DNA of 64,000 bases from Bog-473 sp963788585 (GTDB lineage Bacteria; Actinomycetota; Acidimicrobiia; Acidimicrobiales; RAAP-2): NCBI GenBank assembly GCA_963788585.1, contig CAWBHA010000002.1, positions 1-64,000 of the forward strand, given 5' to 3'. Made by a program: the position numbers and the translations under genes. A model generated the notes under the pieces. It was given only the letters and a program-made list of their open reading frames with translations. It did no database searches and was not told the DNA's origin. Shown piece by piece: positions 1 to 10,179 of the stretch (its first letter is position 1; each line of letters starts with the position of its first letter).

Positions 1-1
1 G

Positions 2-157
2 TTCGCCATCTACGACATGTTCCGGATCGTGCAGAAGATCTCGCTGGTCACCACATCCGCGGGCGCCACTGTCAGCGTGGGTGCGGGTCTGATCTGCGTG
101 CTGAGCGCGGCGGTCCTGGCCATGCTCGTCGCGATCGTCCGGTTGTTTTCCCGGTAA
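2..157 (+). CDS. C-terminal end of a small multi-span membrane protein (partial)
   Basis: Only the last 51 codons are present; the gene starts outside the window. The visible part has the segment FAIYDMFRIVQKIS followed by one hydrophobic helix and ends RLFSR. The same RIVQKIS block, preceded by AVYDLV and followed by a final helix, occurs in the protein at 55901-56641, so the two are paralogues of a DUF2510-type membrane family. Function is unknown. A strong hairpin follows the stop codon and separates it from the convergent protease gene. Confidence 0.7.
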   Translation, partial: FAIYDMFRIVQKISLVTTSAGATVSVGAGLICVLSAAVLAMLVAIVRLFSR

Positions 158-162
158 CAGCA

Positions 163-208
163 AGGGCGGAGGCCATCAGCGCCACGTGGCGCCGGCGACC
201 TCCGCCCT
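163..208. terminator. Bidirectional terminator hairpin between convergent genes
   Basis: AGGGCGGAGG (163-172) is perfectly complementary to CCTCCGCCCT (199-208). A second nested stem, GCGCCA/TGGCGC, lies at 179-192. The hairpin lies between the stop codons of the two convergent genes (157 and 237), as expected for a shared terminator. There is no clear U-tract, which is common in actinobacteria. Confidence 0.7.
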
Positions 209-236
209 GCCTGGGATTCTCGACGGAGTCCCCCGC

Positions 237-1970
237 CTACTGCGGCGGCCCCGAGGACAGCTGGACCGTCGCGGTGTGGGTCTGGCCGTTGCCGTCGGTC
301 CAGCCGACGGTCACCTTGTCGCCCGGGTGGTAGATCCCCATGTCGTTGGTGAGATCGTCGGACGAAGTGATGGTCTTGCCGCCGATCGAGGTGATCACGT
401 CGCCCTGCGCCAGGCCTGCCTCCTGGGCCGGGCCGTTGGTCACGACACCGGCCACCGCGGCACCCGAGGCATCCGAGGTCGAGGAGGATCCGGTGTTGCC
501 CGAGTTGCCGCCGAAGGCCCCGCCGAAGCCGCCGCCGAAGCCACCGCCGCTGTTCCCGCTGTTCCCCGAGTTGCCCGCGTTCCCGGAGTTGCTCGAGGTG
601 CTGGGCGTGATCTCGACGCCGAGGAAGGCGGTCTCTCCGATGTGCACCGTGGACGAGGCGCTCCCGGCCTCGATGGTCCGCGCGATGTCGAGGGCGGTGT
701 TGATCGGGATCGAGAAGCCCTGGTTCCCCGAGGACTGGCCGTTGGTCTGGAACGAGAACCCGGCAGAGGCTGCAGTGTCCAGCCCGAGCACGTCGCCCGA
801 GGTGTCGACCAGCGGACCACCGGAGTCTCCCGGCTGGATGTCGGCGTTGGACTGGATCAAGCCGCTCAGCTGCTCGGAGGTCCCGTCGCCGTCGTCGCTG
901 GCCGTGATCGACTGGTTGAGGGCGGTGACCGTTCCTCCGGCCGCACTGGGCGTCCCGCCGGTGCCGCCGGCGTTGCCGATGCCGACCACCTGCTCACCGA
1001 CGGACGCGTCGGAGGAGTTGCCGAGGGTCGCGGTCTGCAGCCCCGAGGCGTTGTGCAGTTGGAGCACCGCGATGTCCTTGGTTCGGTCGTAGCCGACGAC
1101 GCTCGCGGTGTAGGTCTTCTGGTTGCCGACGTCGGTGACGCTGATGCTGGTGGCGCCGTCGATCACGTGGTTGTTCGTGAGGATCACGCCGTTGGAGGTG
1201 AGGACGATGCCCGTGCCGGCCGCTTGTTCCTGGGAGTATCCGAGCGTCGTGTTGACGTCGACCAGGCCGGGGTCGACCTTGGACGCAATGGCGCTCACGT
1301 CGCTCGGGCCCGAGGAGTTGGACGAGCCCGAGCCCGCGCCGGTGTTCCCGCTGTCGCCCGAACCGCCGCCGCCGAAGGGCGACCCGTTGCCCGAGCCGAA
1401 ACCGTTCCCGTTCCCGAACGAGTTCCCGGAGGGACTCTGTGAGCCGCCCCCGGGTGTGCCCGAAGGGATGCGGCCGCTCCCCGAGGGGGGGGAGGCCGAC
1501 AGGTTGACCGAGTCGTTGTTCCAGGCCGCGTGACCGATGCCCACGCCGGCCGCCAGGACGACGAGCGCTGCCGCTCCGGCGAGCAGCCCGTTGCGGGTGC
1601 GGTGGTTCGTGGTGCCGGAGGCCCCGGCCGACGGCGGGGCCGGCCACATCGGGGCGTTCGGATCGGTCGGCGGTCCTGCGTAGCCACCTGGCGGACGTGG
1701 TGTCGCGTCTCCCAGCATCGGGTTGCCGGCGAGGGCGCCCATGGCGTACGAGCCCGGTGGTGGGGTAGCGGGTGCTGCCCCATGGGGCATGCCCATCGGG
1801 GGAGTGTCGGGCTGCTGCGCCAGCGGGAAGGCCTCGGCCGGGGGCTCCGGTGTGGAGGCGGGCAGGGCGATGGGCCGACCGGCGTCGTCCGGCATCTGCG
1901 TCGAGGCGGTCTCGGGCTCCGAGCCGCTCCCCGCCGGGTCCGGCGTCTGGTCGTTCTGGTCCTCGGTCAT
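237..1970 (-). CDS. Membrane-anchored HtrA/DegP-like trypsin-type serine protease with PDZ domain
   Basis: Reads as 577 aa from the ATG at 1970. Residues 1-127 are a Pro/Gly-rich cytoplasmic stretch. A single membrane helix follows at about 128-149, then a Gly/Asn/Ser linker, a trypsin-like domain at about 225-430 and a C-terminal PDZ domain at about 490-570. The catalytic triad is visible: His268 in TNNHVI, Asp299 in TKDIAVLQL and Ser383 in PGDSGGPL. This matches mycobacterial PepD/HtrA-type envelope quality-control proteases. A second low-complexity linker rich in NSG and GGGF separates protease and PDZ. The frame stays open well upstream of 1970, but only the part after this ATG looks like protein of this family. 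Substrate is unknown. Confidence 0.92.
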   Translation of the reverse strand: MTEDQNDQTPDPAGSGSEPETASTQMPDDAGRPIALPASTPEPPAEAFPLAQQPDTPPMGMPHGAAPATPPPGSYAMGALAGNPMLGDATPRPPGGYAGPPTDPNAPMWPAPPSAGASGTTNHRTRNGLLAGAAALVVLAAGVGIGHAAWNNDSVNLSASPPSGSGRIPSGTPGGGSQSPSGNSFGNGNGFGSGNGSPFGGGGSGDSGNTGAGSGSSNSSGPSDVSAIASKVDPGLVDVNTTLGYSQEQAAGTGIVLTSNGVILTNNHVIDGATSISVTDVGNQKTYTASVVGYDRTKDIAVLQLHNASGLQTATLGNSSDASVGEQVVGIGNAGGTGGTPSAAGGTVTALNQSITASDDGDGTSEQLSGLIQSNADIQPGDSGGPLVDTSGDVLGLDTAASAGFSFQTNGQSSGNQGFSIPINTALDIARTIEAGSASSTVHIGETAFLGVEITPSTSSNSGNAGNSGNSGNSGGGFGGGFGGAFGGNSGNTGSSSTSDASGAAVAGVVTNGPAQEAGLAQGDVITSIGGKTITSSDDLTNDMGIYHPGDKVTVGWTDGNGQTHTATVQLSSGPPQ

Positions 1971-2232
1971 CTCCGTCCTCCGTCTGGGGCCTCGGGCTGC
2001 GTGGAGCGCTGCACGGCTTCCATTCGACAGGCCAGGTCTGTACGCCAGGTCACAAGAAGTTATGACCCGGATAAATGTTGTCTGTGACCTGCCGAACGTG
2101 CGGAATTCCCGCGCCGCATACCCGCAAGCCGCCTTCAAGCATCGGCTCGAGGGAACCACGGGTACAGGGGCAAGTGGCGGGAGCGGGGCGTAGGCTGGGA
2201 CAACGAGAACTCGGGACGAGCCGGGGGGACAG

Positions 2233-3363
2233 GTGGAAACAGCAATTTTCGACGCCGACAGCCACCTCATGGAGACGCCCGATTGGCTGGGCGACTTCGC
2301 CGACCAGGGCATCCGCGCCAAGCTCAGGCCACTCGACTTTGCGGGGGCCGGCACCGGCGTGGCGGAGCTGATGGCCTCGCTTCCCGCGGTCTGGGAGGAG
2401 CACCGGAACGAGGCCATCGGTCGTGAGGTGCTTTCCGGTCCGAAGGGCTGGATGGCGCCGGGCGCGCTCGACGTCGAGGTGCGCTCCCGGGTGCTCGATG
2501 CCTTGGAGATCGAGGCCCAGCTCGTCTTCCCGACGTTTGCGTTGGTGCAGTTCTGGCCAAGCCGGGACACGGACCTCCTGTACGGGGGCACCGAGGCGCT
2601 CAACCGGGCCATGGTGGCCTCATGCGAAGCCGACCAGCGGCTCAAGCCGGTCGGCTTCCTGCCGCTCGACGACCCGGAGCGGGCCGCCAGTGTCCTGGAT
2701 AAGGCGCTCGAAGAGGGGGTGTGGGCCGTCTGGGTGCCGTCCGACGCCCCGGCGGATTTCTCGCCTGCGCACGTCGACCTCGAGCCGATCTGGGCCCGTC
2801 TGGCTGAAGCGGGCGTGCCTTTCGTGCTCCACGTGGGTGGGGGGAAGCTGTTGCCCAAGGCATTCCACAACAACGGCAGGCCACGGCCGAAGGACTTCCT
2901 GGGCGGTGGTGAGAACCTCCGTTCGAAGGACTTCCCGGTCCTGCACCACTCGCCGGAGCGCTTTCTCTCCTGCATGGTGCTCGACGGGGTCTTCGAGCGG
3001 CACCCGGACCTCCGTGGCGCCGCCATCGAGCTCGGGGCGACCTGGGTGCCGGGGCTGTTGCGCAACGTGGACCATGCGTTGCGGTCCTTTTCCCGTTTCG
3101 AGCCGGCGCTCGGCGACCTCACGCTCTCGCCCTCGGAGTATCTGCGCCGCCAGGTTCGCTTTACGCCTTTCCCGTTCGAGGACACGGCGTGGCTTCTCGA
3201 CCAGTGCGGCCCGGAGATGTTCATGTTCTCGACCGACTACCCGCATCCCGAAGGGGGACGTCGGCCGTTCGAAGCGTTCGGCAACGCGGTGGGCGGCTTC
3301 GACGAGGCGACCCGTGACCGCTTCTTCTGGCGCAACGGGGCCGAGCTCCTCGGCCTGGTCTGA
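2233..3363 (+). CDS. Amidohydrolase family 2 (metal-dependent TIM-barrel hydrolase)
   Basis: 376 aa starting at a GTG preceded by a GGGGGACAG ribosome-binding sequence. The N-terminus IFDADSH is the metal-binding DxH strand of amidohydrolase_2 proteins. The C-terminal FSTDYPHPEG carries the conserved Asp of the barrel. This family includes decarboxylases and hydrolases of aromatic or acyl substrates, and multiple paralogues are common in actinobacterial degraders. The next gene starts 8 nt downstream, so it is probably co-transcribed with the dioxygenase. Substrate cannot be read from sequence. Confidence 0.85.
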   Translation: METAIFDADSHLMETPDWLGDFADQGIRAKLRPLDFAGAGTGVAELMASLPAVWEEHRNEAIGREVLSGPKGWMAPGALDVEVRSRVLDALEIEAQLVFPTFALVQFWPSRDTDLLYGGTEALNRAMVASCEADQRLKPVGFLPLDDPERAASVLDKALEEGVWAVWVPSDAPADFSPAHVDLEPIWARLAEAGVPFVLHVGGGKLLPKAFHNNGRPRPKDFLGGGENLRSKDFPVLHHSPERFLSCMVLDGVFERHPDLRGAAIELGATWVPGLLRNVDHALRSFSRFEPALGDLTLSPSEYLRRQVRFTPFPFEDTAWLLDQCGPEMFMFSTDYPHPEGGRRPFEAFGNAVGGFDEATRDRFFWRNGAELLGLV

Positions 3364-3371
3364 GCCGGGCG

Positions 3372-4241
3372 ATGGCGTCGGCCGAGTCCGCGACGCTCAC
3401 GGTCGACCCGGTGGCGGGCGCACTGGGCGCAACGGTCATGGGACTCGACTTGCGGCGCGTCGACGACGCCTCGCACCTCGAGGCGCTGTGCCGGGCGCTG
3501 GCCGATCACCTCGTCGTCTTCCTCCCCGAGCAGGACATCACGCTCGACGACCTGGAGCGCGTGACGGATCTGCTCGGGGGCCGCGATGCGACCCCGTTCG
3601 TGGAGCCCCTGGAGGACCGGCCCTACGTCATCCGGGTGATCAAGGAGCCGACGGACGTCGTGAACTTCGCCAACGCGTGGCACAGCGACCTGAGCTACCT
3701 GTCCGCGCCGCCGTCCTACACCCTGCTCCACGCCTGGGAGGTGCCGGACCACGGCGGTGACACCGTATGGTCCAACCAGTACCTCGCCTACGAAAGGCTC
3801 TCGGAGGGACTCCGGGCGACGTTGGACCGCCTGGACGCGGTCCATTCGGCCGGCATGGCCTACGGGACGGGTGGCGTGCTCGACCGGGTGAAGGACTTGA
3901 CGTCCATGGCGATCGTTCCCTCGCCCGAGGCCTACGCCGAGCAGGTGCACCCGGCGGTGACGGTGCACCCCGTCACAGGGAGGCGAGCACTGTACGTGAA
4001 TCCGGTCTACACGTCCCGTTTCGCGGGGTGGACCAAGGAGGAGTCGGCGGCGCTCCTGGCGCAGCTGCATCGCCACAGCAGCAACGAGAACTTCACCTGC
4101 CGCTTGCGGTGGTCGCCCCACACGCTGGCCATCTGGGACAACCGGTGCACGATGCACAACGCACTGAACGACTACTCGGGTGTGCGCCGCGAGATGTACC
4201 GCACCAGCGTCAAGGGCGCCGTTCCGCTCGGCATCGCCTGA
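3372..4241 (+). CDS. TauD/TfdA-family Fe(II)/2-oxoglutarate-dependent dioxygenase
   Basis: 289 aa, usual length for the family. The metal-binding HxD is His104/Asp106 in NAWHSDLSY; the distal His is about residue 262 in NRCTMHNAL; the 2-oxoglutarate-binding Arg lies in REMYRTSV near 277. Enzymes of this family hydroxylate taurine, alkyl sulfates, phenoxyacetates and similar compounds, often with loss of a leaving group. The substrate here is open. Close spacing to the amidohydrolase suggests one operon that opens and then hydrolyses an organic substrate (inference). Confidence 0.9.
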   Translation: MASAESATLTVDPVAGALGATVMGLDLRRVDDASHLEALCRALADHLVVFLPEQDITLDDLERVTDLLGGRDATPFVEPLEDRPYVIRVIKEPTDVVNFANAWHSDLSYLSAPPSYTLLHAWEVPDHGGDTVWSNQYLAYERLSEGLRATLDRLDAVHSAGMAYGTGGVLDRVKDLTSMAIVPSPEAYAEQVHPAVTVHPVTGRRALYVNPVYTSRFAGWTKEESAALLAQLHRHSSNENFTCRLRWSPHTLAIWDNRCTMHNALNDYSGVRREMYRTSVKGAVPLGIA

Positions 4242-4277
4242 CCGGCGGTCACGCCGCGTTTGTGTCGATCCCATCGT

Positions 4278-4290
4278 TAGGGTGGCGTCC
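4278..4290 (+). promoter_or_regulatory. Leaderless-type -10 box before the DinB-fold gene
   Basis: TAGGGT at 4278-4283 ends 7 nt before the GTG start at 4291, with no Shine-Dalgarno sequence between. The same spacing occurs at several other genes in the window (10252, 17317, 29184, 62826). Confidence 0.5.
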
Positions 4291-4887
4291 GTGACCGGCG
4301 ACGACGTGCTCACCGCGGCGGAGGCGTGCGAGGAGCTTCTCGAGCCGGCGCTCGGCGAGGACTGGGGTGCGCCCGTGCCCGAGCTGGAATTCACCGTCGC
4401 CTCGGTCGTCGCCCACATGGCTCAGGCGACGCTCTGGTATTCGGTCGGCCTGTGGAGCGGCCGGGAGCGCGCGGCATTCGAGGTGAAGGTCCTCGCCGAC
4501 AAGCCGCCCGAGCGTCTGCTCACGAGCCTGACCGCGGCATCCCGCGCGCTCGCCGCCGGGGTGGATGCTGCGCCGGTCGACACGCGCGGTTTTCACTATT
4601 TCGGCTCGCCGGATCCCGAGGGATTTGCGGCGATGGCGTGCGACGAGTTGCTGGTGCACGGTGACGACGCCGCGCGGGGTCTCGGACGCACCTTCGACCC
4701 CGACCGGCGCCTGGCGTCGGGCGTCCTGGCGCGTCTGTTCCCGTGGCACGTCATCGACCCCGGAGACGACCCGTGGGACGTCCTGCTCTGGGCCAACGGG
4801 CGCATCGAGCTTCCAGGCCGGGAGCGCCAGGAACGATGGCGCTGGCACACCCCGCCGCTCGCCGAATGGGACGGTGCCGGGCCCTGA
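4291..4887 (+). CDS. DinB-fold / mycothiol-dependent maleylpyruvate isomerase-like protein
   Basis: 198 aa from the GTG at 4291; another GTG lies at 4282. Two His-containing helices are visible, VVAHMAQ and ELLVHGDDAARGLG, the usual metal-site elements of the DinB/MDMPI fold. Proteins of this fold in actinobacteria include mycothiol-dependent isomerases and transferases, but most are uncharacterised. The start was chosen because of the TAGGGT box 7 nt upstream. It ends 17 nt from the convergent membrane protein. Confidence 0.7.
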   Translation: MTGDDVLTAAEACEELLEPALGEDWGAPVPELEFTVASVVAHMAQATLWYSVGLWSGRERAAFEVKVLADKPPERLLTSLTAASRALAAGVDAAPVDTRGFHYFGSPDPEGFAAMACDELLVHGDDAARGLGRTFDPDRRLASGVLARLFPWHVIDPGDDPWDVLLWANGRIELPGRERQERWRWHTPPLAEWDGAGP

Positions 4888-4904
4888 GCGCCCCGGAACC
4901 GGCG

Positions 4905-6185
4905 TCAGGGATACAGAGGCTGATAAACGGCGTGCCAGGCCGGTCCGAGCACCGCGAACAGGAGCGCCGCCTGGCTGCAGGCCATGAGGGCGACCACGAT
5001 GCCGGTCCAGCGGCGTGGCAGCTTCCAGGCGAAGGCCACGAAGAGCGGGAAGGCGACCATCGCGTATCGGGCGATGCTGTCGGAGAAGTAGGCGCTGTAG
5101 GCGACGAGGAGCGTGCCCACCGTGTACACCCACCAGCCGGCCGGGATCGCCACCGGCCCGTTCCCGGCGAGCGCCGGTCCGGGGCGCCTGGTCATCTGGT
5201 CGAGCCACCAGATGCCGAGGAACCCCATGACGAGGGCCGCCCCGGCCAGCGCGTCGGGCACGAAGGTCAGCCCGGTCGGCCCCTGGCGCACCGCCGCAAC
5301 GATGGACACGGCGGGGGCGAGGAACCAGGCGAAGTGTTGGCCGTGCCAGAAGCGCTCGGAGGAGAGGAAGGCCACGGGGGTCCCCACCACGGACCAGCCG
5401 TAGGCCATGAACGCGACCAGCCCGGCCGGCGCGACCACCGCGGCGACGGCGGGACGCCACGAGCGCCCGCGCCATGCCGCCGGGATCGCAGACAGCAGGA
5501 GCACCGCGATGACGACGACGCCCGCATCCCGGCTGAAGCCGGCGACGCATGCGCAGAGGCCGGCGGTCAACCAGTAGCGGCGTGACAACGCGAACAGGCA
5601 CCCCGCCGCGGCCGTCAGGAACAGCCCCTCCGTGTAACCGAGGGACAGGACGTAGGCCGTGGGGCAGAACACCACGAGCAGCACCGCCCGGTCGGCCAGC
5701 CGCGGCCCGAAGACTTCGCGCACGGCCAGCCAGATGGCCACGGCGGCGGTGAGCCCGAACACGAAGGCCGCCACCACCGCGGCCGTGGGCAGGCTCAGCC
5801 GGGTGATCTCGGCCAGACCCCTGACCGCCGCCGGGAAGGCGGGGAAGAACGCCCACCGGCTTCCGTCGCCCTCGTTGACGAGCCGGTGCGGGTAGCCGTG
5901 CTGGGCGATCTCCACGTACCAGTGGCCGTCGAAGATGGTGCCGAGCGTCTGCACGATGCGCACCTTCGGGTGGAGGACGGCCACGACGACCGCCACGACG
6001 AACACGACCGCTCGGGAGGCGGCGAAGTAGCCCGCAGGTCGGAGGAGCGGTTGGCAGCGGACCGCCAGACCCACCGGCGCCGGGGGCGGACGTGGAGTAG
6101 GACGTGCGGGACCATCCGGGACCCGGCTGGCGTCGCGCACCCGCGCCGGTGCGGGCGCCTTCATCAGGTCGGCCTCCGGGGTCAT
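4905..6185 (-). CDS. PIG-V-like polytopic membrane mannosyltransferase
   Basis: 426 aa with about nine hydrophobic segments after a 45-residue Pro/Ala-rich N-terminus. Between the first helices lies FDGHWYVEIAQHGYP followed by RWAFFPAFP, the pattern of the first extracytoplasmic loop of PIG-V/GPI-mannosyltransferase-2-type GT-C enzymes. Bacterial members are predicted to use polyprenyl-phosphate sugars to modify lipids or proteins outside the membrane. The particular acceptor is unknown. No close partner gene on the same strand. Confidence 0.7.
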   Translation of the reverse strand: MTPEADLMKAPAPARVRDASRVPDGPARPTPRPPPAPVGLAVRCQPLLRPAGYFAASRAVVFVVAVVVAVLHPKVRIVQTLGTIFDGHWYVEIAQHGYPHRLVNEGDGSRWAFFPAFPAAVRGLAEITRLSLPTAAVVAAFVFGLTAAVAIWLAVREVFGPRLADRAVLLVVFCPTAYVLSLGYTEGLFLTAAAGCLFALSRRYWLTAGLCACVAGFSRDAGVVVIAVLLLSAIPAAWRGRSWRPAVAAVVAPAGLVAFMAYGWSVVGTPVAFLSSERFWHGQHFAWFLAPAVSIVAAVRQGPTGLTFVPDALAGAALVMGFLGIWWLDQMTRRPGPALAGNGPVAIPAGWWVYTVGTLLVAYSAYFSDSIARYAMVAFPLFVAFAWKLPRRWTGIVVALMACSQAALLFAVLGPAWHAVYQPLYP

Positions 6186-6790
6186 GGCCCGCTGACGACG
6201 GGGCCCGGCGCACGACGCCGCGCCGCGTCGATCGGCCGCGGGCGCACGGCCACGTCCCGAGCCGCAGGCTCCATCGGATCCCCCTCAGGTCACGAGCGCG
6301 AGCCGGCCACGTCCGCCGCTCGCCGCGGTTCTTCCCGTCAGGGTACGGACCGTTCCGGCGTCGGCGCATGGGCCAGAAGGACCAGATTTCCGTCACGGGG
6401 CTCGCGAATCGACTGCACGGTGGACCGGTGGGGCCTTCGGGTGCTAGCCATGGCGTCGGGACGTCGATTTGTCGGAGAATTGGGGAGTTGTGCGTTGGTA
6501 GTTGTTCGCCTCCTTGAGCGTGTGACCATCGGTGTCCTTCTTCGCGTGACCATTGGTGTTTTTGTTGGCATCTCGTTGTTTTTGATCGGCGGCCTCATCT
6601 GGCAACCTCCTCTGCCGGCGTGCCCCGGCTGCGCCGTCCTGGCTCCAGGACTGCACTGCCCCGGAGGGGGTCAGGCCGTTCAGGGTGGGCAGAATTGTCG
6701 AGTCTGGGTCGCTGACTCGCTGGTCGCTGACGAGCGGGGGACGATCCCGGCGTTTCCGGCGCACGGAGCTCGCCGGCACCGCCGGACAGT
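6186..6790. other. Intergenic stretch without a supported gene
   Basis: About 600 bp. Open frames here are reading-frame shadows. The part near 6440-6600 is visibly poorer in GC and contains an imperfect 24-nt tandem repeat (about 6513-6562, core TGTGACCATCGGTGT / CGTGACCATTGGTGT). A hydrophobic reading (VTIGVFVGISLFLIGG) exists on the plus strand, but there is no convincing start or family signal. Confidence 0.4.
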
Positions 6791-8960
6791 TCACACGTGG
6801 CGCAGCGTGACCGTGACGCGCCGGATGCCGGGGGACAGGGTGACGGTGCCGGTGGCCTGGTCGACCGTGCCGGCGGACGTGGCCGCGATGTTGGAGATGA
6901 AGCTCGGCAGTTGGAAGAGGACCGGTCCGGCCGGCCGCGCGCCAGCCAGCCGCAGCGTGACCGTGCTGCCGGAGGCGGCGATGACCAGGCTGGCCCGCCG
7001 CCCGTTCGTCGTCGGGAAGTTGGTGACGGAGAGGGGCGAGCCCGTGCGCAACCAGCTCGGGGGCACACCGCGACCGACAACGAGCGCGCCGTCGGACCGC
7101 TGCGCCACGAGCGAGTCCAGGAGTACCTCGTTCGCCCCGGCCATGCCCCAGGCGTGCGGCGAGGCGCCTTGGCCGGATCCCGGGTGGCGGCCCACCCACG
7201 GTGAGCCGGGGTCGGGCGCGCTGGAGCTCTCCCACCACGACAGCGGTCCGGCCTGGCTGTTCGCCAGCATGAATTCGTAGTTGCGGATCCCCTGGTCTCG
7301 GTGGGCGGAGCCCGCGAGCCCCGCCGCGCCCTGCGCCGCGTTGTAGCCACTCGAGTAGAAGTCGCCCGGGAAGCCACCGGTGGTGTCGGGCGGGAGAAGG
7401 CCGCGCAGCCGGCCGAAGCCGTACGAGTAGGTGTCGTCGATCATGGTGAGGCCGGGACCGCTGAGCGTGGCGCCGAGGAGGGAGCCCTCCCAGGCCCAGG
7501 ACCCGAAGCCGAACGGCGACGTCCAATTGGCGTCCCTCGGGTTGGCGCAGCGGTTCGCCGTGTTCGGCTGCAGCAGCGAGCAGGGCAGGTAGTCGAGGTG
7601 GTAGGTGGCGATGGTCTTCCCGAGCACGGCGTTGGTCGCCGCCAACAGGCTGTCGTACTCGGACGTCGCCCAGGCGGCCTCTGCCCTGTTGCCGATCGTC
7701 GCCGCCACGTCGCGGTAGGCCGCCAGCCCGAGCAGCGCCTCGTAGTCGTCCGTCGTCCAGTACCCCTGGGTGTCGATGTCGTCGGTGGACTCCATCGTCC
7801 CCATGGGTCCCGTCCGGTCGGCCGCAATGGCGTGGGCCGCCTCCTCGAGGCTCGGCGCCGTCGTGCCGGCAGGGCCCGGCGACGCGAAGTTGGCGGCGAC
7901 GAACGACGTGTCGCCGGTCTTCAGTAGGTACACGGCCCACGGCACCGAAAGTGTCCACAGGCCGTCGACGTACTGGCCTTGCGACCCCACGACGTTGCGG
8001 GCCTCGGTCAACAGCGCGTGTGCGTCGGTGAAGGAACCCTGCGTGAATAGGTTGGTGAGGATCCCGATCACGTCGTGGCTGTACTCGCTGTTGTAGCCGT
8101 TCACGCCCGAGTTGAGATCGTTCCCGCTCCTCGCGATCTGGGTGCTGATGAAGCCGCTCTCGTAGGCGTCGACCAGCGCGTGGTCGGGCACGCTGATGTG
8201 CGCGATGGTCGGCGAGCTGGGAGTTCCAGAACGCTCGCATGTGCGCGAAGTGCTGGTCGAAGCCGCCCGCGCCGGTGAGCGCCTGCGCACTCGGCCAGGG
8301 GTCGTCCGAACCGAATCGATCGGTGGCGGTGACGTAGTCGTGCTGCACGGTGCGGTGCGGCGCCACCGTGTCGGGCGCCACGCTGAGCGGGACGAGGGCG
8401 GGGGACGCGTCGGGGTTGGCGCTGACGGCGCGACCGGTCGGGTTGGTCACGCGCACGCGGCAGTAGACGGCGACGTAAGGATCGCCGGACAGCACCACCC
8501 GATCGGCGAACTCCGTGATCGACACCGTGGCGCCCTGGTCGCGAAAGGTGGTGACCTGCGCCGGCAGGTAGCCGTCGGCGTCGGCCCAGGTGGTGCGCTG
8601 TCCGTCGTAGATGCCGAAGCCCTCGTCCTGGAACAGTCCATCCGGGCCGTCCTGGACCAGGAAGGTGCCCCCGAGGCAGGTGACGACGCCCTCGTGGTTG
8701 CCGAGCCACCCGATGGCCGAGGCCGTGCCGTAGGCCCCGGTCCATGCGTCGGTATTCACGTTGAAGGCACAGCGGTAGCCCGGCTGCGGTCCGCCTCCGA
8801 TCGGCGCGGCGGCGGTGGCGACGAGAACCGCTTCAGAAGGGTTCGCCGGTCCCACCGAGACGAGTCCAGCCACCGCAAGGCCTCCCAGCGCCAGGCCACC
8901 CACGACGAGGCGCACCGCCCGCGTGATGCTCACGAGGGGTGCTTTCGATGCCGTCGACAC
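6791..8960 (-). pseudogene. Secreted six-hairpin-glycosidase-like protein, reading frame shifted once
   Basis: A GTG at 8960 starts a typical secretion signal (Arg-containing N-terminus, then a VVGGLALGGLAVAGL core). The first part reads to FAHMRAFWNSQLAD; one extra base near 8207 then moves the frame, and the rest continues as IAHISVPDHALVDAYESGFI to the stop at 6791, about 720 residues together. The content (YWTTDDYEALLGLAAY, SWAWEGSLLGATLSG, SPHAWGMAGANEVLLDSL) resembles alpha/alpha six-hairpin glycosidases, though no catalytic acid was identified with certainty. It lies 35 nt downstream of the alcohol dehydrogenase on the same strand. The shift may be a sequencing error rather than a real mutation. 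Confidence 0.6.
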
Positions 8961-8995
8961 ACGATCGCCCCTACCGCCCGTACCGTTCGCTCCGG

Positions 8996-10179
8996 CTACG
9001 GCCGGAAGACGACCTTGATGGCGTGCGAGCTCTGCCGGTCGATTGCCGTCGCGATGGCGTCCCGGTAGCCCTCCAGTGGGAACTCGTGGGTGACCACGAC
9101 CGAGATCGGGCAGGAGGCCCGCCGAGAGTACGTCGAGCGCGCGGTCCACCGAGTGCCTGCCCGCGCCGCCGGCGAGACCCGGCGAGGAGCCGGCGTCGAC
9201 GGTGTGGTCGATCGAGCCGACGAGCGCGGCCTCCTTGTACCAGATCGGGGTGAGGTCCACCTCGCTGATGCCGGCGGCACCCAGCAGCAGCACCGTGCCG
9301 CGGTGGGCGACGGCGCGGAGGGCCTCGGTGACCGAGCCCGGGGAGCCGACCGCCTCGACGACGTAGGGAAAGCCTCCCATCAACATCTGGTGCTTCTTGC
9401 GTCCGACCACCCGGGCCCCGGACAGGTCCGCCAGTGCCTCCCAGTGCCCGTTGTCGGGATCGCTGAGGACGACGTGGTCCGCACCGCACGCGGCGGCGGC
9501 GTCGCCTTGATGCTCGTGGCGCGCCAGCACCGTCACCGGGCTGTGCGGGAACAGTCCGCGCAGCGCCGCCAGCGCGGCGAGCCCGATGATGCCGGCACCG
9601 ACGATCAGCACGGGGTCGCCGTCCTCGGGGCTGGCGCGCAGGAGCCCGTGGCAGGCGATCGAGACGGGTTCGTAGAGGCTGGCGGCGCGATCGGGGATGG
9701 CCTCGGGCACGGGGTGGAGCATCGACTCGTGTGCCAGCACCGTCTCGGCCCACCCGCCGCCGAGGTCCTGGGTGTAGCCCAGCGAACGACCGGAGCTCAG
9801 GATGCGGCTGTCGAGGTTGAGGCACGACGACGTCCAGCCGCGGGCGCAATTGGCGCAGGGTGGGTCGATCGCACGCGGGCGCGCAGGGAATGCACGGATC
9901 GATGACGACCCGGGTACCGGTCGCCACCGTGCAGTCGGATCCCGCCTCGACGACGCGGCCGGCGGCCTCGTGCCCCAGCACGAAGGGAAACGTCCCGATC
10001 GAGGCGAGGGTAGGGGAGGGCCCCGTGTTGTGGGCGAAGAGATGGAGGTCGCTGCCGCAGATCCCGCCCGTCAGCACCTCGATGCGGGCCCACGAGGGCC
10101 CGGGGAGCTCGGGTTCGGGCAGCTCGGTCAGCGAGGCGGGGAACGAGGGGTCGACCATGTCGAACACGACGGCGCGCAC
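8996..10179 (-). pseudogene. Zinc-dependent medium-chain alcohol dehydrogenase, two frameshifts
   Basis: Starts at GTG 10179 (VRAVVFDMVDPSF). The N-terminal part has the catalytic zinc motif GGICGSDLH and LGHEAAGRV. Near 9876 one extra base moves the frame; the structural zinc cysteines then read CANCARGWTSSC. The nucleotide-binding motif VLIVGAGIIGLAALAAL follows. A second extra base near 9108 moves the frame again, to ISVVVTHEFPLEGYRDAI and the stop at 8996. All domains of the MDR family are present in order, so the gene is either very recently broken or mis-sequenced. It is divergent from the PhyH gene. Confidence 0.8.

Noticed and set aside
540..600. Repeated GGNSGN/GGGF codons in the protease gene as a CRISPR or DNA repeat
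   Set aside because: They are in-frame low-complexity linker codons of the protease, not a spaced DNA repeat array.
186..1442. Long plus-strand open frame opposite the protease gene
   Set aside because: Low-complexity Gly/Ala/Arg/Val reading produced by the antisense of a GC-rich gene; the minus-strand protease has all catalytic motifs.
4249..6396. 715-codon minus-strand open frame
   Set aside because: It spans two well-supported genes on different strands and has Arg/Gly/Ala-rich composition without any motif.
6444..9740. 1098-codon minus-strand open frame that seems to fuse a dehydrogenase and a glycosidase
   Set aside because: It joins the middle of the alcohol dehydrogenase to the first part of the glycosidase only because both frameshifted genes happen to use this frame; each gene has its own start and end.
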